NCBI GenBank assembly: GCA_036852015.1 | Contig: JAANDG010000551.1 | Span: 1-64,000, forward strand | DNA from: Pelodera strongyloides | Taxonomy: Eukaryota > Nematoda > Chromadorea > Rhabditida > Rhabditidae | DNA length: 64,000 nt | Direction: 5' to 3' | Position numbers and translations under genes: made by a program | Shown here: positions 1-12,692 of the stretch, in pieces | How positions within the stretch are numbered: position 1 is the first letter of the stretch | Layout of the letters: the number at the start of each line of letters is the position of its first letter | Notes under the pieces: model-generated | Told to the model about the DNA's origin: nothing | Database searches by the model: none | The model's input: only the letters and a program-made list of their open reading frames with translations

Positions 1-1047
1 AATGGAGACGCTGTAGTAGAAACGCTTTGTTTTTCCACTATTTAGCCCTAACCGTCGGGGTCGACTTCGATCGGGCGGACCATTTTTAGATCCGACAGTT
101 GTTAAAAATAATAGTCCCACAACGATTCCACTACGGTGTTTTTTTTGCTTTTCCTACGTGTTTCCGCTTTCTACTCGAACGGTTCTTTTTCGGAATTCCA
201 CAAACTGTTCACCATTTCGAACGTGCCTAAAAAATGTAAGAGGCAAATATGTAGAAGCACGGAATTAATTTTTGTGGAAATAATTGTCAAAGTACATGAC
301 ACAAGAAGTTACCACATCTGTGATTCAGAAATTAAGTTTGACGCACATAAACGTATCACATCATTGGTAGGAGTAGTGTAATTTGTAACTTTTTGAAATA
401 TCTCATTATAAGTTCTTGAAATATCACAGTAGTTTGGTTCCTTAATTTCAACAAACTCGTGAACAATTGTAAACTAAAAAAAACTTCTTCTTTCAGTTGC
501 AGCTGCACGTGGTAATCCCAATAATAAAACTAATCATTTCTTCGGCTTTTACTGCCTTTTGCGATGAAAAAAATCATCTAATTATATAGCAAAGTAATGT
601 GTATAAAAATATGAACTCCTGCCCAGTTCTACCCCATACATACAATTCAATACATAGGAATCCTGTTTCCATTATTGGTATTATATATTCTGGGAGATAT
701 TTTAGTTCGGTAAAATTTCCTAATTTGCTAATAAGCTAATAAGCAGGTGCAATTACATACAGACCAAATATTATCTGCGTGCACGGTGTCCTTGCCAGGC
801 CTTGCCTTATACCACTATATTCTTACATAAGAACCAATAAGACAAATTTACTCTTTCTTCTTTTTTTATCGATTTCTGGCTTAGCGTCTTCACTGGACTG
901 GAATTCCAAACTTTGTATACGAGCTCCTCAAAAAAATTAGGCTAGTAATGTAAGGTGTTTCAGAAAAATGACATATATCGTGAATAAACAAAAATCCATT
1001 ATATAGCACTCGTCTTATAAATAATATTTTCAGTTGTTGAGCTCTTT
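1..1047. other. Left flank, no firm gene
   Basis: AT-rich sequence with no coding region I can support. An open frame at 136-381 (+, 81 codons) begins with a hydrophobic stretch and then a segment ending in EFHKLF, faintly like the cytoplasmic tail of a seven-helix receptor. It has no clear splice sites or homology, so a 3' fragment of a neighbouring receptor gene is only a guess. The acceptor used by the downstream receptor gene lies at the right edge (about 1028-1033). Confidence 0.4.
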
Positions 1048-4000
1048 ATGTCCGACACTGCGATTTCCATAATAAAATGCAATTTACTTTTCTTTGGTGT
1101 GACCGGCTCTGTTGGAAATCTCGGAATTATTTTGACAACGTTAAAATGGAAGCAATTTCATCACAATTGTGGTTGGCAATATTTATTAACACATAAAATT
1201 TGTTTGTCTATTCCTTTACAAAGGGATAAGTGGAGCCTCTTTACAATTTATATGGGCCTGCGAGTGTGATATCCCACAACTCTAAATTCTCATTTTGCAA
1301 TTTATTTCATAGAAATTTGCAATTTATTTCTTCTAACGCTGAAACCCACAAACGAAACGTAGCACACACACACGCACACATGCGCACACAGATACACACG
1401 CATACACACAACGACACACACACACACAACATAATAACACATGTTTTGATAATATATACTCTTTTCAGGAATTTTACTGGCAATTCTCGCTTTTTGCGAC
1501 TTGATTTGTTTATGGTTCGAGATGGAATCCTTCCTCCGTATGATGTTTGGCTGGACTGAAATCTCCATGAGAAACTGTTATTATTCAAATGTCGGATATA
1601 TTTTCATCGAAAGAATGGAAGCGTGGATGATCGTGGCCATGGCCATTGATCGACATTTGGCCATATCTTGTCCCATTGTGTGAGTTCCACTCTGAGGATT
1701 TACAAAAAGTGTTAAAGCGAAATAACGGCCGGTTTTTGAAACACATCGAGTACATCAGCAACCTTATGCAGCTTATGCAAGTGATCATAAATTAGAATCA
1801 AAAATCGAGCTAAATTCGAGTAACTTAGCATAAATATGTAAGAATTAGGTTGTCCACGTTGTGCTTTAAAACCGGCCAGTATTTCGCTTTAAAGGGTCAG
1901 GCCCATTTCAAATGACCCCTATTTTTGATGATTCCATCTGGTTCTCCATGTCAAATATAGTAGGATGCAATATTTTTCTAATTTTCAAGCGCAAAATTCA
2001 CACACTATTCGGCAATTTACCGTGGGCAGTCATACCCAACTATTTATCGCAGTTGTCACTCCCCTTCGCGCTGATGGCAATATCGCTTTGTCCGTGGCAA
2101 TTGCGATAGCGCGCGAAGGGGCTGACAACTGCGATAAATAGTTGGGTATGACTGGCAATGGTAAATTACTGAATACTGCGTGAATTTTGCGCTTGAAAAT
2201 TAGAAAAATATCGTATCCTACTATATTTGACATGAAGAATCAGATGGAATCATCAAAAATAGGGGTCATTTGAAATGTGCCTGACCCTTTAACAATAAGT
2301 AATGATTATTTTTATGAATGCAACCCTCTCGTATAGTGTAAAGGAAATTTCATAAAAGCAAAACGTTCCATTAGGACTTTATGACTACCAACTATCTATC
2401 GTTTTTTTTTCTAATGTGTTTTCTGGCACTCTCTGGTAGGCGACCCATAATTTTGATTTTTTTTTTAAGTTCAAAAACGCGTATATCGGCTATACGAGCG
2501 CAAATATGATTCACGAACATTGCTCATTCTTCAGGCACACTTTACTCAAAACATTTATTTTGTCTTTTTTCTGTTTTGTGTGCTTCACCTGTTCTTTGCT
2601 GCAATACATTATTGTAGTAACCTAATTGAACACGTAACTTAAATGAGTTTCTAGTAATTTAATTCATATTGTAAAAAAGACAGAAATGCCTTCGGGTAAT
2701 TAAACGCTGAAAAGAAAAAGATTGCGTTTCAATTTTAGAAATTTCAATGAAAAAAGCACAAGGAAATGATCAAGATCAAGGAAAGCAATTACATTATGTC
2801 CATAAAGTGATAATGTAAAAGGAGTTTGTGCTTGTACAGTACATTGTACTTGCACTCTACGTTTTCCAACGCAAGAAAATACGTGGTACGTAGGTTGGAC
2901 ACAATACAAGTGTGCTCACACGCAAAAAATTGTCAGGAGTGGGCGAATGTGTACAATTCGAGCTGGCGCACGAATGGCGCAATTGTGGCACACTTGTGTA
3001 GCAGTTGCGGCACGCCTGTGACGCATTTATGGCGCACTGCCGCAGCAAAGTAGTATCACTTTAATACAATCCAGCAAACTTTGTTTTAGCTATCGAACGT
3101 GGAATTTAAATCGCTACATCGTGTGGATGTGCTTGCCGGGTATCTTTAACGGACTATTTTTCTCTGTAAGTTATTACATGTTTCGGAAATTCAGAGTTTA
3201 TGAGTAGTTTGCTGAGTAATATACAACACATGTTCCACAAGTTACGCTAGGATATTGCACAATGCAACGTAGTAACCTAGTGTTTACAAGCGATCTTGGC
3301 GAATTCCCTCTTGTACCCCCTAGTAACTAAAACGTAGTAAACAGATCTCCAGTATCTTCTGGCTAACCGATGACCTGGTGAACCCGTGTGTTATCCCTTA
3401 CGCAATGCCTCCCAATGTTTCCGAATGGTGGAATAAATCAACTGTGGCGCTATGCCTAATTACCGTTGTTTTTTATATTAGTACCTATATCAGAATATAC
3501 GTAATGTGTGAGTTTTTCTCTTACTTTGGCTTGAACGCAGATTTATCTTATTTTATCTCCATTGAGAAGTGTGTATTACAAAGTGAGACTTCGCGCAGCC
3601 CCGGCGCAAACAAAAGGTCGCCAGCGTGGTGCGTATGGTTAATATTTGGCGCGTAGGGTGCGCGGTTTGTGCTAAGAAAGCGCCAAGGTGTTCAATTTAG
3701 GTGATTTGTGTAATATCGCATCAAGTACCACAAGTTATTTTTTTTCAGTTCCGCTACGTAAAGAATCTTCAAATTTGTCAGAATCGCAAATTAAAACACA
3801 AAAGAAAGTGTTCACAACAATTATTGTACAGGTATGTTTTTATATGTTATGTTTCTTACCTTTAAATCTGAGTGTTTTGTGATCCTTCACTAGAGTAAAG
3901 AAAATGACTTGAGAAGTTCATAACGATCGTAAGGTTCCGTTTTTATTGTCAATTGTTGGCACCTTGTAAAGTTTGAAAGTTTACAGTTTACTTGTTGTTC

Positions 4001-4933
4001 ACAGTCGGAGTTTTACTTTCTTCGAGTTAGAGCGAAATACCGGCCGGTTTTTGAAACGCATGGCGTACACCTGCTTTATTATGCAGCATATGCAAATGAG
4101 CAAAAATTGGAATAAAAACTGATCCCAATTAGACCCCACGCTGCATAAATGTATAGGAATGCAAGTACTTGAGATGCGTTTCAACAACCGGTCGGTATTT
4201 CGCTTTAATAATTAATTAACTTACTAAATAACTCAATTGAGGTGTGCGTCTTCTTCTTTGCCAACGTAATGAGCGCGCTAATTATCCTCGGAATCACAGC
4301 AATGGGCGCTTCTGAAGATGCAATTATCGATGCGACAGCGCTTGCTGTAATACCAGGTACAAATAACTTTTATTGAATTAATATAATTTTCTGAATACTG
4401 GCACAAGGAACGGACAGATGCGGTTAGGCAACTGAAAAGCCATCGCAATATGTTACAGTTACACTCTCGAAGGCAACTCATCGACTTGAATAGTTTCACG
4501 TCTTGAAAGTGTCCGATGGTGTCCAGTTTCCCAAAAATCCTACTTTTGTGTCCTTACTCCAGTCAATAGATCTCATTTGTTTTTGACTCATTTTACTCTG
4601 TGTTGGCCTTTATGCGCATCTCCCTGATGTAATAAATTATTATTATTATTCAAGAAAAATTGGTCGGTAAGAGGTCGCAAAGTGGTCATCAAACTCCTTG
4701 GACTACCAAAACATCGAGAATGAATGCAATACTTTATTTACACATGTATATTAGGTCTTCTTGGCTACTCGTGCAACTTCTATGTACATTTATGGAGATC
4801 TACCGAACATCGAGAAGCATTTATACGACTATTTTCATGTGGAAAAACTACCTCGAAGCCAACTCAGGTAGATGGTGCCTATTTTTTAATCAACCAGTTT
4901 AGAAGAAAATATGCGGAAAAATCAGCCACTTGA
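1048..4933 (+). CDS. Seven-transmembrane chemoreceptor, Srsx-like (rhodopsin-type GPCR)
   Basis: Predicted plasma-membrane receptor, probably chemosensory. Seven exons join in frame to 316 residues: 1048-1171, 1469-1679, 3090-3165, 3345-3507, 3749-3831, 4242-4356, 4755-4933. All seven hydrophobic segments are visible. TM1 has GNLGIILTTLK, TM2 has LLAILAFCDLICL, and TM3 ends in AMAIDRHLAI, where DRH replaces the DRY motif. TM4 is around IVWMCLPGIFNGLFF, TM5 around ALCLITVVFYISTYI, TM6 around VCVFFFANVMSALIIL. TM7 ends in FYVHLWRSTEHREAFIRLF, the usual palmitoylation-side tail. The layout resembles nematode Srsx receptors. The start follows a TTTTCAG acceptor with 14 bases between. Introns 2 and 5 host palindromic repeats. 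The exon 4 donor is chosen as GTGAG after 3507 because this keeps the frame into exon 5. An AATAAA lies 73 bases past the stop. Seven-helix identity is firm; the subfamily is less so. Confidence 0.8.
1362..1431. repeat. CA-rich microsatellite
   Basis: An imperfect (CA)n tract inside intron 1 of the receptor gene, interrupted by CG and AT units. It creates spurious open frames rich in His/Thr on one strand and Val/Cys on the other. Confidence 0.9.
1712..1892. repeat. Family A palindrome (A1), TTAA-flanked MITE
   Basis: Foldback element that begins TTAAAGCGAAATAACGG and ends with the inverted counterpart. The inner arms carry a shared AGCAACTTAGCATAAATA-type core. It lies in receptor intron 2. 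Its right TTAA is also the left TTAA of the next palindrome. Confidence 0.92.
1889..2292. repeat. Family C palindrome (C1), 404-bp foldback
   Basis: Near-perfect inverted repeat with termini TTAAAGGGTCAGGC and its reverse complement; the arms meet around 2090. It shares TTAA 1889-1892 with element A1. A degraded relative lies at 24158-24497. No protein is encoded; open frames here are foldback artefacts. Confidence 0.92.
4027..4208. repeat. Family A palindrome (A2)
   Basis: Foldback with AGCGAAATACCGGCCGG at the left and the reciprocal end at the right. Left TTAA is mutated to TTAG, right TTAA intact. It sits in receptor intron 5, ending 33 bases before the exon 6 acceptor. Confidence 0.92.
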
Positions 4934-4984
4934 CATTTTGAAATCACATCAGCCGTGTCTGCGCGGAATGCGCACTGTGCGAAC

Positions 4985-5370
4985 ATTTTGTTACTTACTT
5001 ACAAGAATAAAAAGATTAATTTGCTGATCGTTCAGCAGATTTGTGCGTTACTTACAAGAAATTATATTCATCCGTTTCATTTGCATACAGCTATAATAGA
5101 GAACCACGTGTCATCCCCGCTTTAATTTTCTTTATATCTTGTTACTTACAAGAAACTCTTGTGTATACGGCTATAGAAAACCACGTGTCATTCCGCTTTA
5201 ATTTTCTTTTTTTTTGCAGTCAACTTCTGTCAGAACTATCACCGTATCTCAAACTCGACGAACACAATCTGAGCCTGTATTGGTAACGACAGGGCGAGTA
5301 CCATGAAATAAAAATATTAATTCGATGATCGTTCAGCAAATATACCTATGTGTTACTTACAAGAATCCCA
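4985..5370. repeat. Degenerate tandem repeat
   Basis: The word GTTACTTACAAGAA (or a close variant) occurs about four times (near 4990, 5046, 5141, 5352). The segment ending CCACGTGTCAT...CGCTTTAATTTTCTTT is duplicated at about 5104-5135 and 5181-5212. The segment GATCGTTCAGCA recurs near 5027 and 5327. It begins just past the receptor stop codon. Confidence 0.75.
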
Positions 5371-6276
5371 TTTAATCCGTGCCTTGTGTAAAACTTCGAA
5401 CAAAAATCAATAGAAGCTTTATTTCATCTATTTTCTGGCAAATCATGTGCACGATCTTCTTCATATGTAAGCCCAATTTGCATAGCAAGATAATGGCGTA
5501 CAACTGCAACACACGCAGACAAGTAAACCAAATCTTTGATCACAGTACTTGAATTAGAAAATAACCCGTTTTTTTTTTGGAAACAAACATAAACGTTGGT
5601 TAGGTTAGTGACATAATATTAGTTTTCGGGACGAAAAAATAACTAAAACAATTATCAAAAAATATAGGCAAATGCATTTTGAAATCTCTATATATAACAT
5701 AGAATCTCTTTCTTTGGTCCTATAAAATCTAAAACTAGATCTTGGGAAAAAAACAGGTTCAATCGAAACCTCTAGAGGTGCATGAGTGCTATTTATAAAT
5801 TTACATTACTATATTATTAGTTATGGAAAAAGAACAAAGGGGCATCTTGGTGGGCGTAGAATAGGAGGCATACTTCTGTGGTTTACTCAATGATGAAACT
5901 CTCATACATCGAGATGGATCGAGATGAAAAACTTCATAAATATAATATAATACCAAAATTAGGGATCACCCGTGTATCCTACAATTAGAATCAAACTATC
6001 AACACATAATCTTTGACTTGGGAAATACACCGCAAAACGAGCCTGATACGTCAAGGGATTGGGCCCTGTTTGTTACTACAAGCAGGCAGGTAGCCAAAGT
6101 AACCGCGACGAAGCCACAACGACCCAAGCGCCAGGAGTAGGAGCCAGGCGCGCGATAGGGCGCGTGGTGACTGGTAATAACATTAAGGGCCTAATTCCTA
6201 ATGTCTATTCCTCAAGTGGTAACATTATAAAAAGTCAAAAGGTTCTCAAGTTTGATAATACAACTCCGTGTGTCTA

Positions 6277-6429
<153 letters not shown>

Positions 6430-6550
6430 TCACATAAATAAGAATTGAAGGGTCATGATGACTGCATGCATGCTTTTAAAATGCCGCATGCAAGGGAAGT
6501 GTGACCTGAGTAATATTGGAATCTTTTACAGTCTCAAGAAATATCAAATG

Positions 6551-6807
6551 TTAAAGGGATCAGTTCACCTTAAATTGTGTCTGTTTTTTTTTGTTTCTTT
6601 ATTTTCTATAAGGGATAATAAAAATTTGGAATAGACCCTTTACCCTTTTTGCATTCGGGGCCGATCAATCCACCACTTTATCACCCAATATCTTCGTCAG
6701 TATTGAAATTGAACACTACTTTTTGTATTCCAAATTTTTATTATCCCTTACAGAAAATAAAGAAACAAAAAAAACAGACACAATTTAAGGTGAACCGATC
6801 CCTTTAA
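6551..6807. repeat. Family H palindrome, 257-bp TTAA-flanked
   Basis: Ends TTAAAGGGATCAGTTCACC and, at the other side, its reverse complement with one mismatch. The homopurine/homopyrimidine inner arms (AAATAAAGAAAC) are also inverted. Both TTAA flanks are intact. Confidence 0.9.
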
Positions 6808-7223
6808 AATAGGATTGGTGGAATTTTTGGTGGAAATCACACTGTTTCAAAGATAACAGAATGGCATTTGATTCACTCTATTGACACTAAACGGAACTTA
6901 GTAGGCCGAACGTTTCATGTAACTCTAGCACAAAAGGATAGTTCACGTACAAAGTAGGGGAGTCACAACTAAATTGTAAGCAGTTTCTCAGAAATATTCC
7001 ATTGATCAGTTTACGGTACGATGTTTTTTTACCATTTAGGTTAGGTCGTTTTTATAATTACGCAATGCGCTGCACAGGTCTCTTTTGCTCGGCAGTTTTC
7101 ACACAGAGGGGTGGCTAGGGTATGGCAACACAGGCACAGTATGGCAGGTGGATTGTGAAAGCGCATGTACTAAATATCTTTCACAAACCACGTATCAGTA
7201 CACTTTAAAATAGTGGTACTTAC

Positions 7224-10200
7224 CCTTTCCGGATTGTTGACATCACTGAGTCCTGCATATCCACCCTCCTTTCGACAATGTTTTTCAATACTCATCATAG
7301 CGTCCCAAACCCAATCACGGTACTTCTGAAATGATTATAATTTGTGATAAATAAATTACATGAATTGTCGTAATCATTTTAACAAAGTCTGAGAGCAGAG
7401 GAAATAATATCTGATATACTTTATCGACGTGGTCGTATCAAAATCATAATCCCTCGAGTGACTAGGAATGTTCGCAGACACTGTTGGCTATACTAGAACT
7501 GTACTTACGATTGAGAGTAACCCTCGCCTATTCCTGTAAATCCACAATGTTTTTATTTGTACTTTTATTTTAGTCACAATTGCTTTTCACGTTTCATAGT
7601 TATTCAATGTGGTATTACCTTGGCAAAACTTATGCGCATTTTATGTTCGTAATAAATGTTATGTTATGTTGTTAAGTTAAAAGCCCGTACCTCATTTCCC
7701 GTCAGTCTCCACAAGTAAAACCATCCTTCGATTGCTTCGGGGCGGAGAATATAACCACTGGGGTTTCTTCGAAAAGGTGGAAATTATATTATTAACATGT
7801 TGCTACTTGTGTGTAAAATTTTACAAATTGCCGAAAGTTTCAGGATTTCCCAGGGCAAAGCTAACGAGTCCTCGTTAGCTCTTTGGATTGTGAAGTCATC
7901 CGTCTTAGGGAATCCTTAGGAAATCCTTAGGGAAGGAAGGGAGATATGCAAATTTTCAATCGAATAGATTTGCTTACTTGCTCGTCGCCTCATCTCCATT
8001 ATTAAAGTAGAACATTTCGGGTCCGATTCCAGACTTGGTCCTCGTGTATGATTCGTGACACGTACGGCCGACTTCCTCAGCAATTGACATGGTCGTTTTC
8101 TGAATGTGATTTATTAATTATATGGCACATTGTAAAATGCACACATATTAAAGCGGTTTTACATTGGGAATTTCCCGCTGTGAATGGAACAAAGAAAACC
8201 AGTTGTCCTCAAGTTCATAACCGCGTGCCATACCCCTTTAAACTGTAACATCCTTACCTTTGTCTCCTCATCCTTTTCGTAATGTCCTTCCAGGGCGAAC
8301 ATTCCCGTCGCAAAACAGGCCAAGTGTCCCATTTGGTGGTCCGGGCGGTTTTGTTTTAGTTCAGCCAAATAAGTGAGTCCCGAGGGTTTCGACTTGAAAA
8401 TCAGTCTGAAATAAACTATTATTACTTTGATGAAGCCATAAATGCTCCATTGAGTACTCTAGAAAAAAGGAGTCCGGCAATGTAGGGCCGCTGACAGCCA
8501 AGCGCCAAAAGTGCGCCGTGGAGAGCCAGCGGCGCGCGGACGATTCACGGCTCTGGGTTTGCGCGCCTGACGCACTTTCTTTTCTTGGAATTCTTCCATT
8601 GTTTAAAAAAGTGAACAACTTGTGCGACATCCATTTTCTATTTAGGATGCGCGGGAAAGCATGTTGAGCAACGGCAGCATTCCAAGAAAACGGAGCGCGG
8701 CACGTGCGCCAAAACTGCGCCGTTTGAGCAAAGTTGCTCACCTCTCCTGGATGACCTTGCTCGCGCTCCAGTACATTCTCCTTGCCTGTTCATCCTTGAA
8801 GTTGGACTGAATCCATCCCTTTATCAGATATTCATAGAAAGAGTCACCGAGAGCACCGAGAGAAACATGTTCTGAAATAACCTATTCATATTAAAGCGAT
8901 ATAACGACGGCTTTTTGAATCGTAGGTTGGACAGCTGCATACCTATCTGTCGGAATTTTAACTTTTAACTTTAGTCTGGTCAATAAAAAGGTTAAAGCTA
9001 GGATTCCTAGGAGTATAGCACGAAAAAGCCACTTTCGCGGGCAAAATGGTTTATGACTACTGTATCTGTATAAATTTCCTCTAATATTATATCAAAATGA
9101 CCGAAACTGCATGCAAAAAAAAGGTTTTGAGACCAAAACGTACCTCCAGAAAACCGTCCATTGCTATTGCTGATATAATTGGAATAGAGACCTCCCGGCT
9201 TCTCCGCCTGAAGAAAAAAAAACAATGCTTGAGTACTCTAACCTTACTTACTTACCTAACCTTGAGTACCTTAATGCTTGAGCACTTGAGTACCCTATGT
9301 ATTATTCATAAATGACAAGGGTGACGAAAACAACCATTTTATTACATATAAAAGTCGGGTGAGAATCTTTCCGTATCATATAACAATCCAGAGAAAGAGA
9401 TGTAGAGGGAGAGAGCTAGAGAGGAAGAGAGAGACAGAGAGAGAGACAGAGAGACGGAGATTAGACAGAGAGAGTATATAGTCCAAAATAAACGAAAAAA
9501 AGCTCACCTTATCCAGGGTATCGCGTACTTTCTGCACTTTCTTCTCGAAAATTGGCTGTCCGGTGATATTCGATAAATATAAAAATTCCAAGTGAAGAGT
9601 TCCGATCTCTGCCAAAATGGAACTTCCTCCACTGGCCCATCCAAAGTTTGAAGCCTCACTGAAAATATTAAAGCGAAATGTTAGCCCCTTTGGAAAATTT
9701 GCATATGGTAAGCAAATCCTATGTATCCTATGCTAATTGTGTACGATTGCCGTGGACGATCGTACAAAATTAGCATAGGATACATAGGATTTGCTTATCA
9801 TATGCAAATTTTCCAAAGGGGCTAGCATTTCGCTTTAAAGCGAAATACTGACCGGGTTCTGAAACGCATCGAGTGCACCAACATTCCTAGGCAGCTTATG
9901 CAAATGAACATAAATTAGCATAAAAAATCAAGCTAAATTCGAGCAACTTAGCATAAGCCCGTAAGAATTCAGTTGTCCACGATGCGTTTCAAAAACCGAC
10001 CGGTATTTCGCTTTAAGTATATGATTATTACCAGTAGCTTAACAGCGCGGAGAGTACTGTCAGAAAGAGTCAGGTTGAGAGTAAAAAGTCCAGAGGCCGT
10101 ATTCACCAACACACAGGGAGCGAGGGAGCCCTCCCTAGGCTCACGAGCGCTGTGAATCTCTTCTGCTCTCGCACTCTCTACGCATTCTTTAGCTCCCTGG

Positions 10201-12680
10201 GGAGGCCAGGGAGGGCTCCCTGCGGGTTGGTGAATATCATCTCAGCACAGAGTAAGTGAATAAACCGCATTTCCACTGATCGTAATCGTAATGGTAAGAA
10301 TATTACGCCACAAAATCCCAAACAGTTTATAACCCCAAATCCGAAAATGTTTATCAAATCAGTTCAAGCAACTCACCCATTTTTCACATTGAGTAGGGAA
10401 TAGGGGATTCCAGTTGAGCTTTTGAATGCCGGAAGGAGGGCATCACCGACCTCAGTGGCTTTCGTTCTGAAGAAATCCGACTTCTCACTTTTTTAAAGAG
10501 TTCGATACCAGGTTTTCAAACGTATGCTGGTCAACTGAATTTCCATGTATTTGTGTGCTACGATGTGTCATTTTTGGCACAGAATGGAAACCAATTTTTA
10601 CACAGCACACGCTCCAAAACCACATTGTATTCCGCTTCAAAAACACATTGCCTATAAGCTAAGTCAATATGACTCTCTTGTTAATAACTATCATGTGATC
10701 CTTTTCTCTTTATGATTTTATTTCTGTGGTTTCAATACACATGTTGTGATATTCAATATTAAAATATAAAATGCAGAGTATTTTCCCTACAACAAATTTC
10801 CTTACTTATATAACTCGTCTCCAGTGAGTGCATAAAGCGACAGCATTCCGCCCAAAAATCGGATTGTTGTTTCAAAAACAGACAATCGAGTCGCCTGTTT
10901 TTTTATGTCGAAATGCTCGGAGATCCACTTACGGGCCTAAAATGAAGCAATTAAGCAACTAAGCAATTAAGCTTACTGCTAGAAACGTGAAAAACGTCAC
11001 TCAAAATACGCATACAACTGCGTAAGGCGGGAAAGATGGTAATATTTATGTCGCAATATATTGTACAGATTGCTTTTATTGTTACTTATTGCAACTATCA
11101 AAGTATACAATGGCGCTACAGTCTAATAAGTGTACTGAATATTTTCACCCTAGAGTGTATTTTAATGTTTCATTTTTTTTTTTGAGATCTACCGTAACCC
11201 TTACAGCTTCATATTCATCCTTCAGTCCCATAATGTACAATGTATCAGCTGCATCGACAATAGTTGCGCCCATTCCGGGGCCTCCAAAGATGTCCTGATT
11301 GTTGGCCGTTTTCGCGATAGGACGGATCTAAACGTTGTGTATGCAAATTTCTCAGTTTGTAGTTTGTAGTTTGTAGTTACACGATTACGCTTTACTCTAA
11401 TTTGTATGGCACGACTAGTTGACCTTTCACGCATCACTCACTGACGCTTTTGGGCTACGATAAATGAGTACAGCATTGCAAGACTCAATAAAAACTTCGG
11501 ACAATCGCTACGTGTCGTTGGTGTGCGTCAGGTGTGCGCGAATGATGTAAGGTACCTTTCCAGGAAGCGGAATATGTGGACTAAAAAAATCTATCCCCAC
11601 CTCATTCATGCCCCATGCGTGCTTCTTATATCCGCCCCACGCGTGCTTCATCATTTCGACGATTTTCAAACGACGGGCTTCTGCAAATAATTGTATTCTT
11701 TCATATTTTAGCTTCTTTAATTTCATAATTTTATAAAATAGGCGAGAATGAAAGTACTGAAGGACGCAAGAAAAAATGATGTGAAAACTATGAGAGTGAT
11801 TCTAAGTAATTTCACAAAGAATATCAGCTAGCCTCGGTCAGAAACAATTACGCAGAATGTAAAGTAAAAAGGGAGGGGATCAAGCAACCAGCTAATTGTA
11901 AGGTTCTAGAGTTAGATCTCTAAGTTATTACCTGAGACTAGGGCTAGTGACTCTAAGGTATCTAGGGTCAGCTAAAGCGAAGGACCTTACCATTGTCAGT
12001 AGGTTCCTTGGGAGCTTCCACTTGTTGTTCCTTCTTTCCATTCAAAGCAAATCTGTCCGCCAATTTCTGGTCTCTTATGCTAAGGGCTTCCTTACGGACC
12101 ACGTCATCATGCATAACTTCTTCACCAGCAATTTTGTTACGCAACTGAAGATGTTTTAGATTAGTATGTATCTTTATAGTAAATAATGTATTTATGATAT
12201 TTTTACCAAGAAAAATGTGGATGTATGGTTTGACGCATGGTTTGACAATTCATATTTAGAGCGAATCTTTACACTTAGGAAACGTCGGTAGGCCGAAAAT
12301 GGGACCGCGATTTAGGACGCTCATATACCAAATTCCTTGGAAAAGACTCACAAACTTGTTGGCCGCTGGTGCGCCAGAAACGCGCCATCGGTGCGCGAAT
12401 AAGCTATGAGCCAATGTATAATATTTATATGTAAACGATTTCCTTCGTTTTATTATGTGACCCTTTGAAGAACAAATAATTCCACAGAAATTCTTACAAA
12501 AGTGAAAAAACTACAAAATTCTATACAAATTCTCACCAATGGGTCTCTAACAGGAACTGAGTCCTTCTGCGTCTCTGCCCGACCACTCCCCGTGGAAAGG
12601 AGCACGAGAGTGCAGACGATGAGGGCGAGTCCGCCACCCAAGAAGGCAATGGCCCGCTTGTTGAATTTGATCGTCTGCAT
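7224..12680 (-). CDS. Class I alpha-1,2-mannosidase (GH47), 3' end not found
   Basis: Trims alpha-1,2-linked mannose from N-glycans in the ER/Golgi. Thirteen exons (high to low): 12680-12537, 12144-11991, 11680-11601, 11327-11205, 10936-10806, 10466-10377, 9658-9508, 9207-9144, 8871-8742, 8405-8258, 8099-7978, 7757-7691, 7325-7224, giving 502 residues. Residues 10-30 form a signal anchor (type II). The family signature MMKHAWGGYKKHAWGMNE is present. Catalytic acids are visible as Glu189 (SVFE), Asp322 (ALGDSFYEYL) and Glu453 (YILRPEAIE). The disulfide cysteines are Cys386 (HLACFATG) and Cys419 (RTCHESY). Absent are the closing segments with the FFLAETLKY and NTEAHP-type motifs, which supply a further active-site Glu and the calcium-binding Thr. 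Exon 13 still has a good GTAAGT donor. Either a distant last exon lies outside the window or the gene is truncated. The start follows a TTTCAG acceptor (12693-12698). Confidence 0.88.
8148..8241. repeat. Short TTAA-flanked palindrome, G-like
   Basis: A 94-bp element beginning TTAAAGCGG and ending CCCTTTAA, in the intron after mannosidase exon 11. The inner arms pair imperfectly, so family membership is tentative. Confidence 0.6.
8891..8960. repeat. Decayed family A left end
   Basis: TTAAAGCGATATAACG followed by the GGCTTTTTGAA word typical of family A, with no recognisable right half. A half-element remnant in a mannosidase intron. Confidence 0.55.
9394..9478. repeat. GA-rich microsatellite
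   Basis: Imperfect purine tract of GAGA units interrupted by single bases, in the mannosidase intron below exon 7. Confidence 0.85.
9668..9838. repeat. Family D palindrome (D1)
   Basis: Termini TTAAAGCGAAATGTTAGCCC and the reciprocal end. The arms include TTTGCATATG and a CCTATGTATCCTATGCTAAT segment, both present in inverted copies. It abuts element A4 at a shared TTAA (9835-9838). Confidence 0.92.
9835..10016. repeat. Family A palindrome (A4)
   Basis: Full-length family A foldback with intact TTAA on both sides. The left TTAA is shared with D1. Confidence 0.92.
10093..10244. repeat. Family B palindrome (B1)
   Basis: Inverted repeat starting GAGGCCGTATTCACCAAC and ending GTTGGTGAATA, with inner arms GGGAGCCCTCCCT. 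It is not TTAA-flanked. Related copies lie at 19746, 42958 and, more distantly, 12801. Confidence 0.8.
10492..10641. repeat. Degraded family A/G-like palindrome
   Basis: Diverged inverted element in a mannosidase intron with family-A words (GGTCAACTGAATTTC, ATTCCGCTT) but altered termini. Confidence 0.45.
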
Positions 12681-12692
12681 AGGTTGAATACC

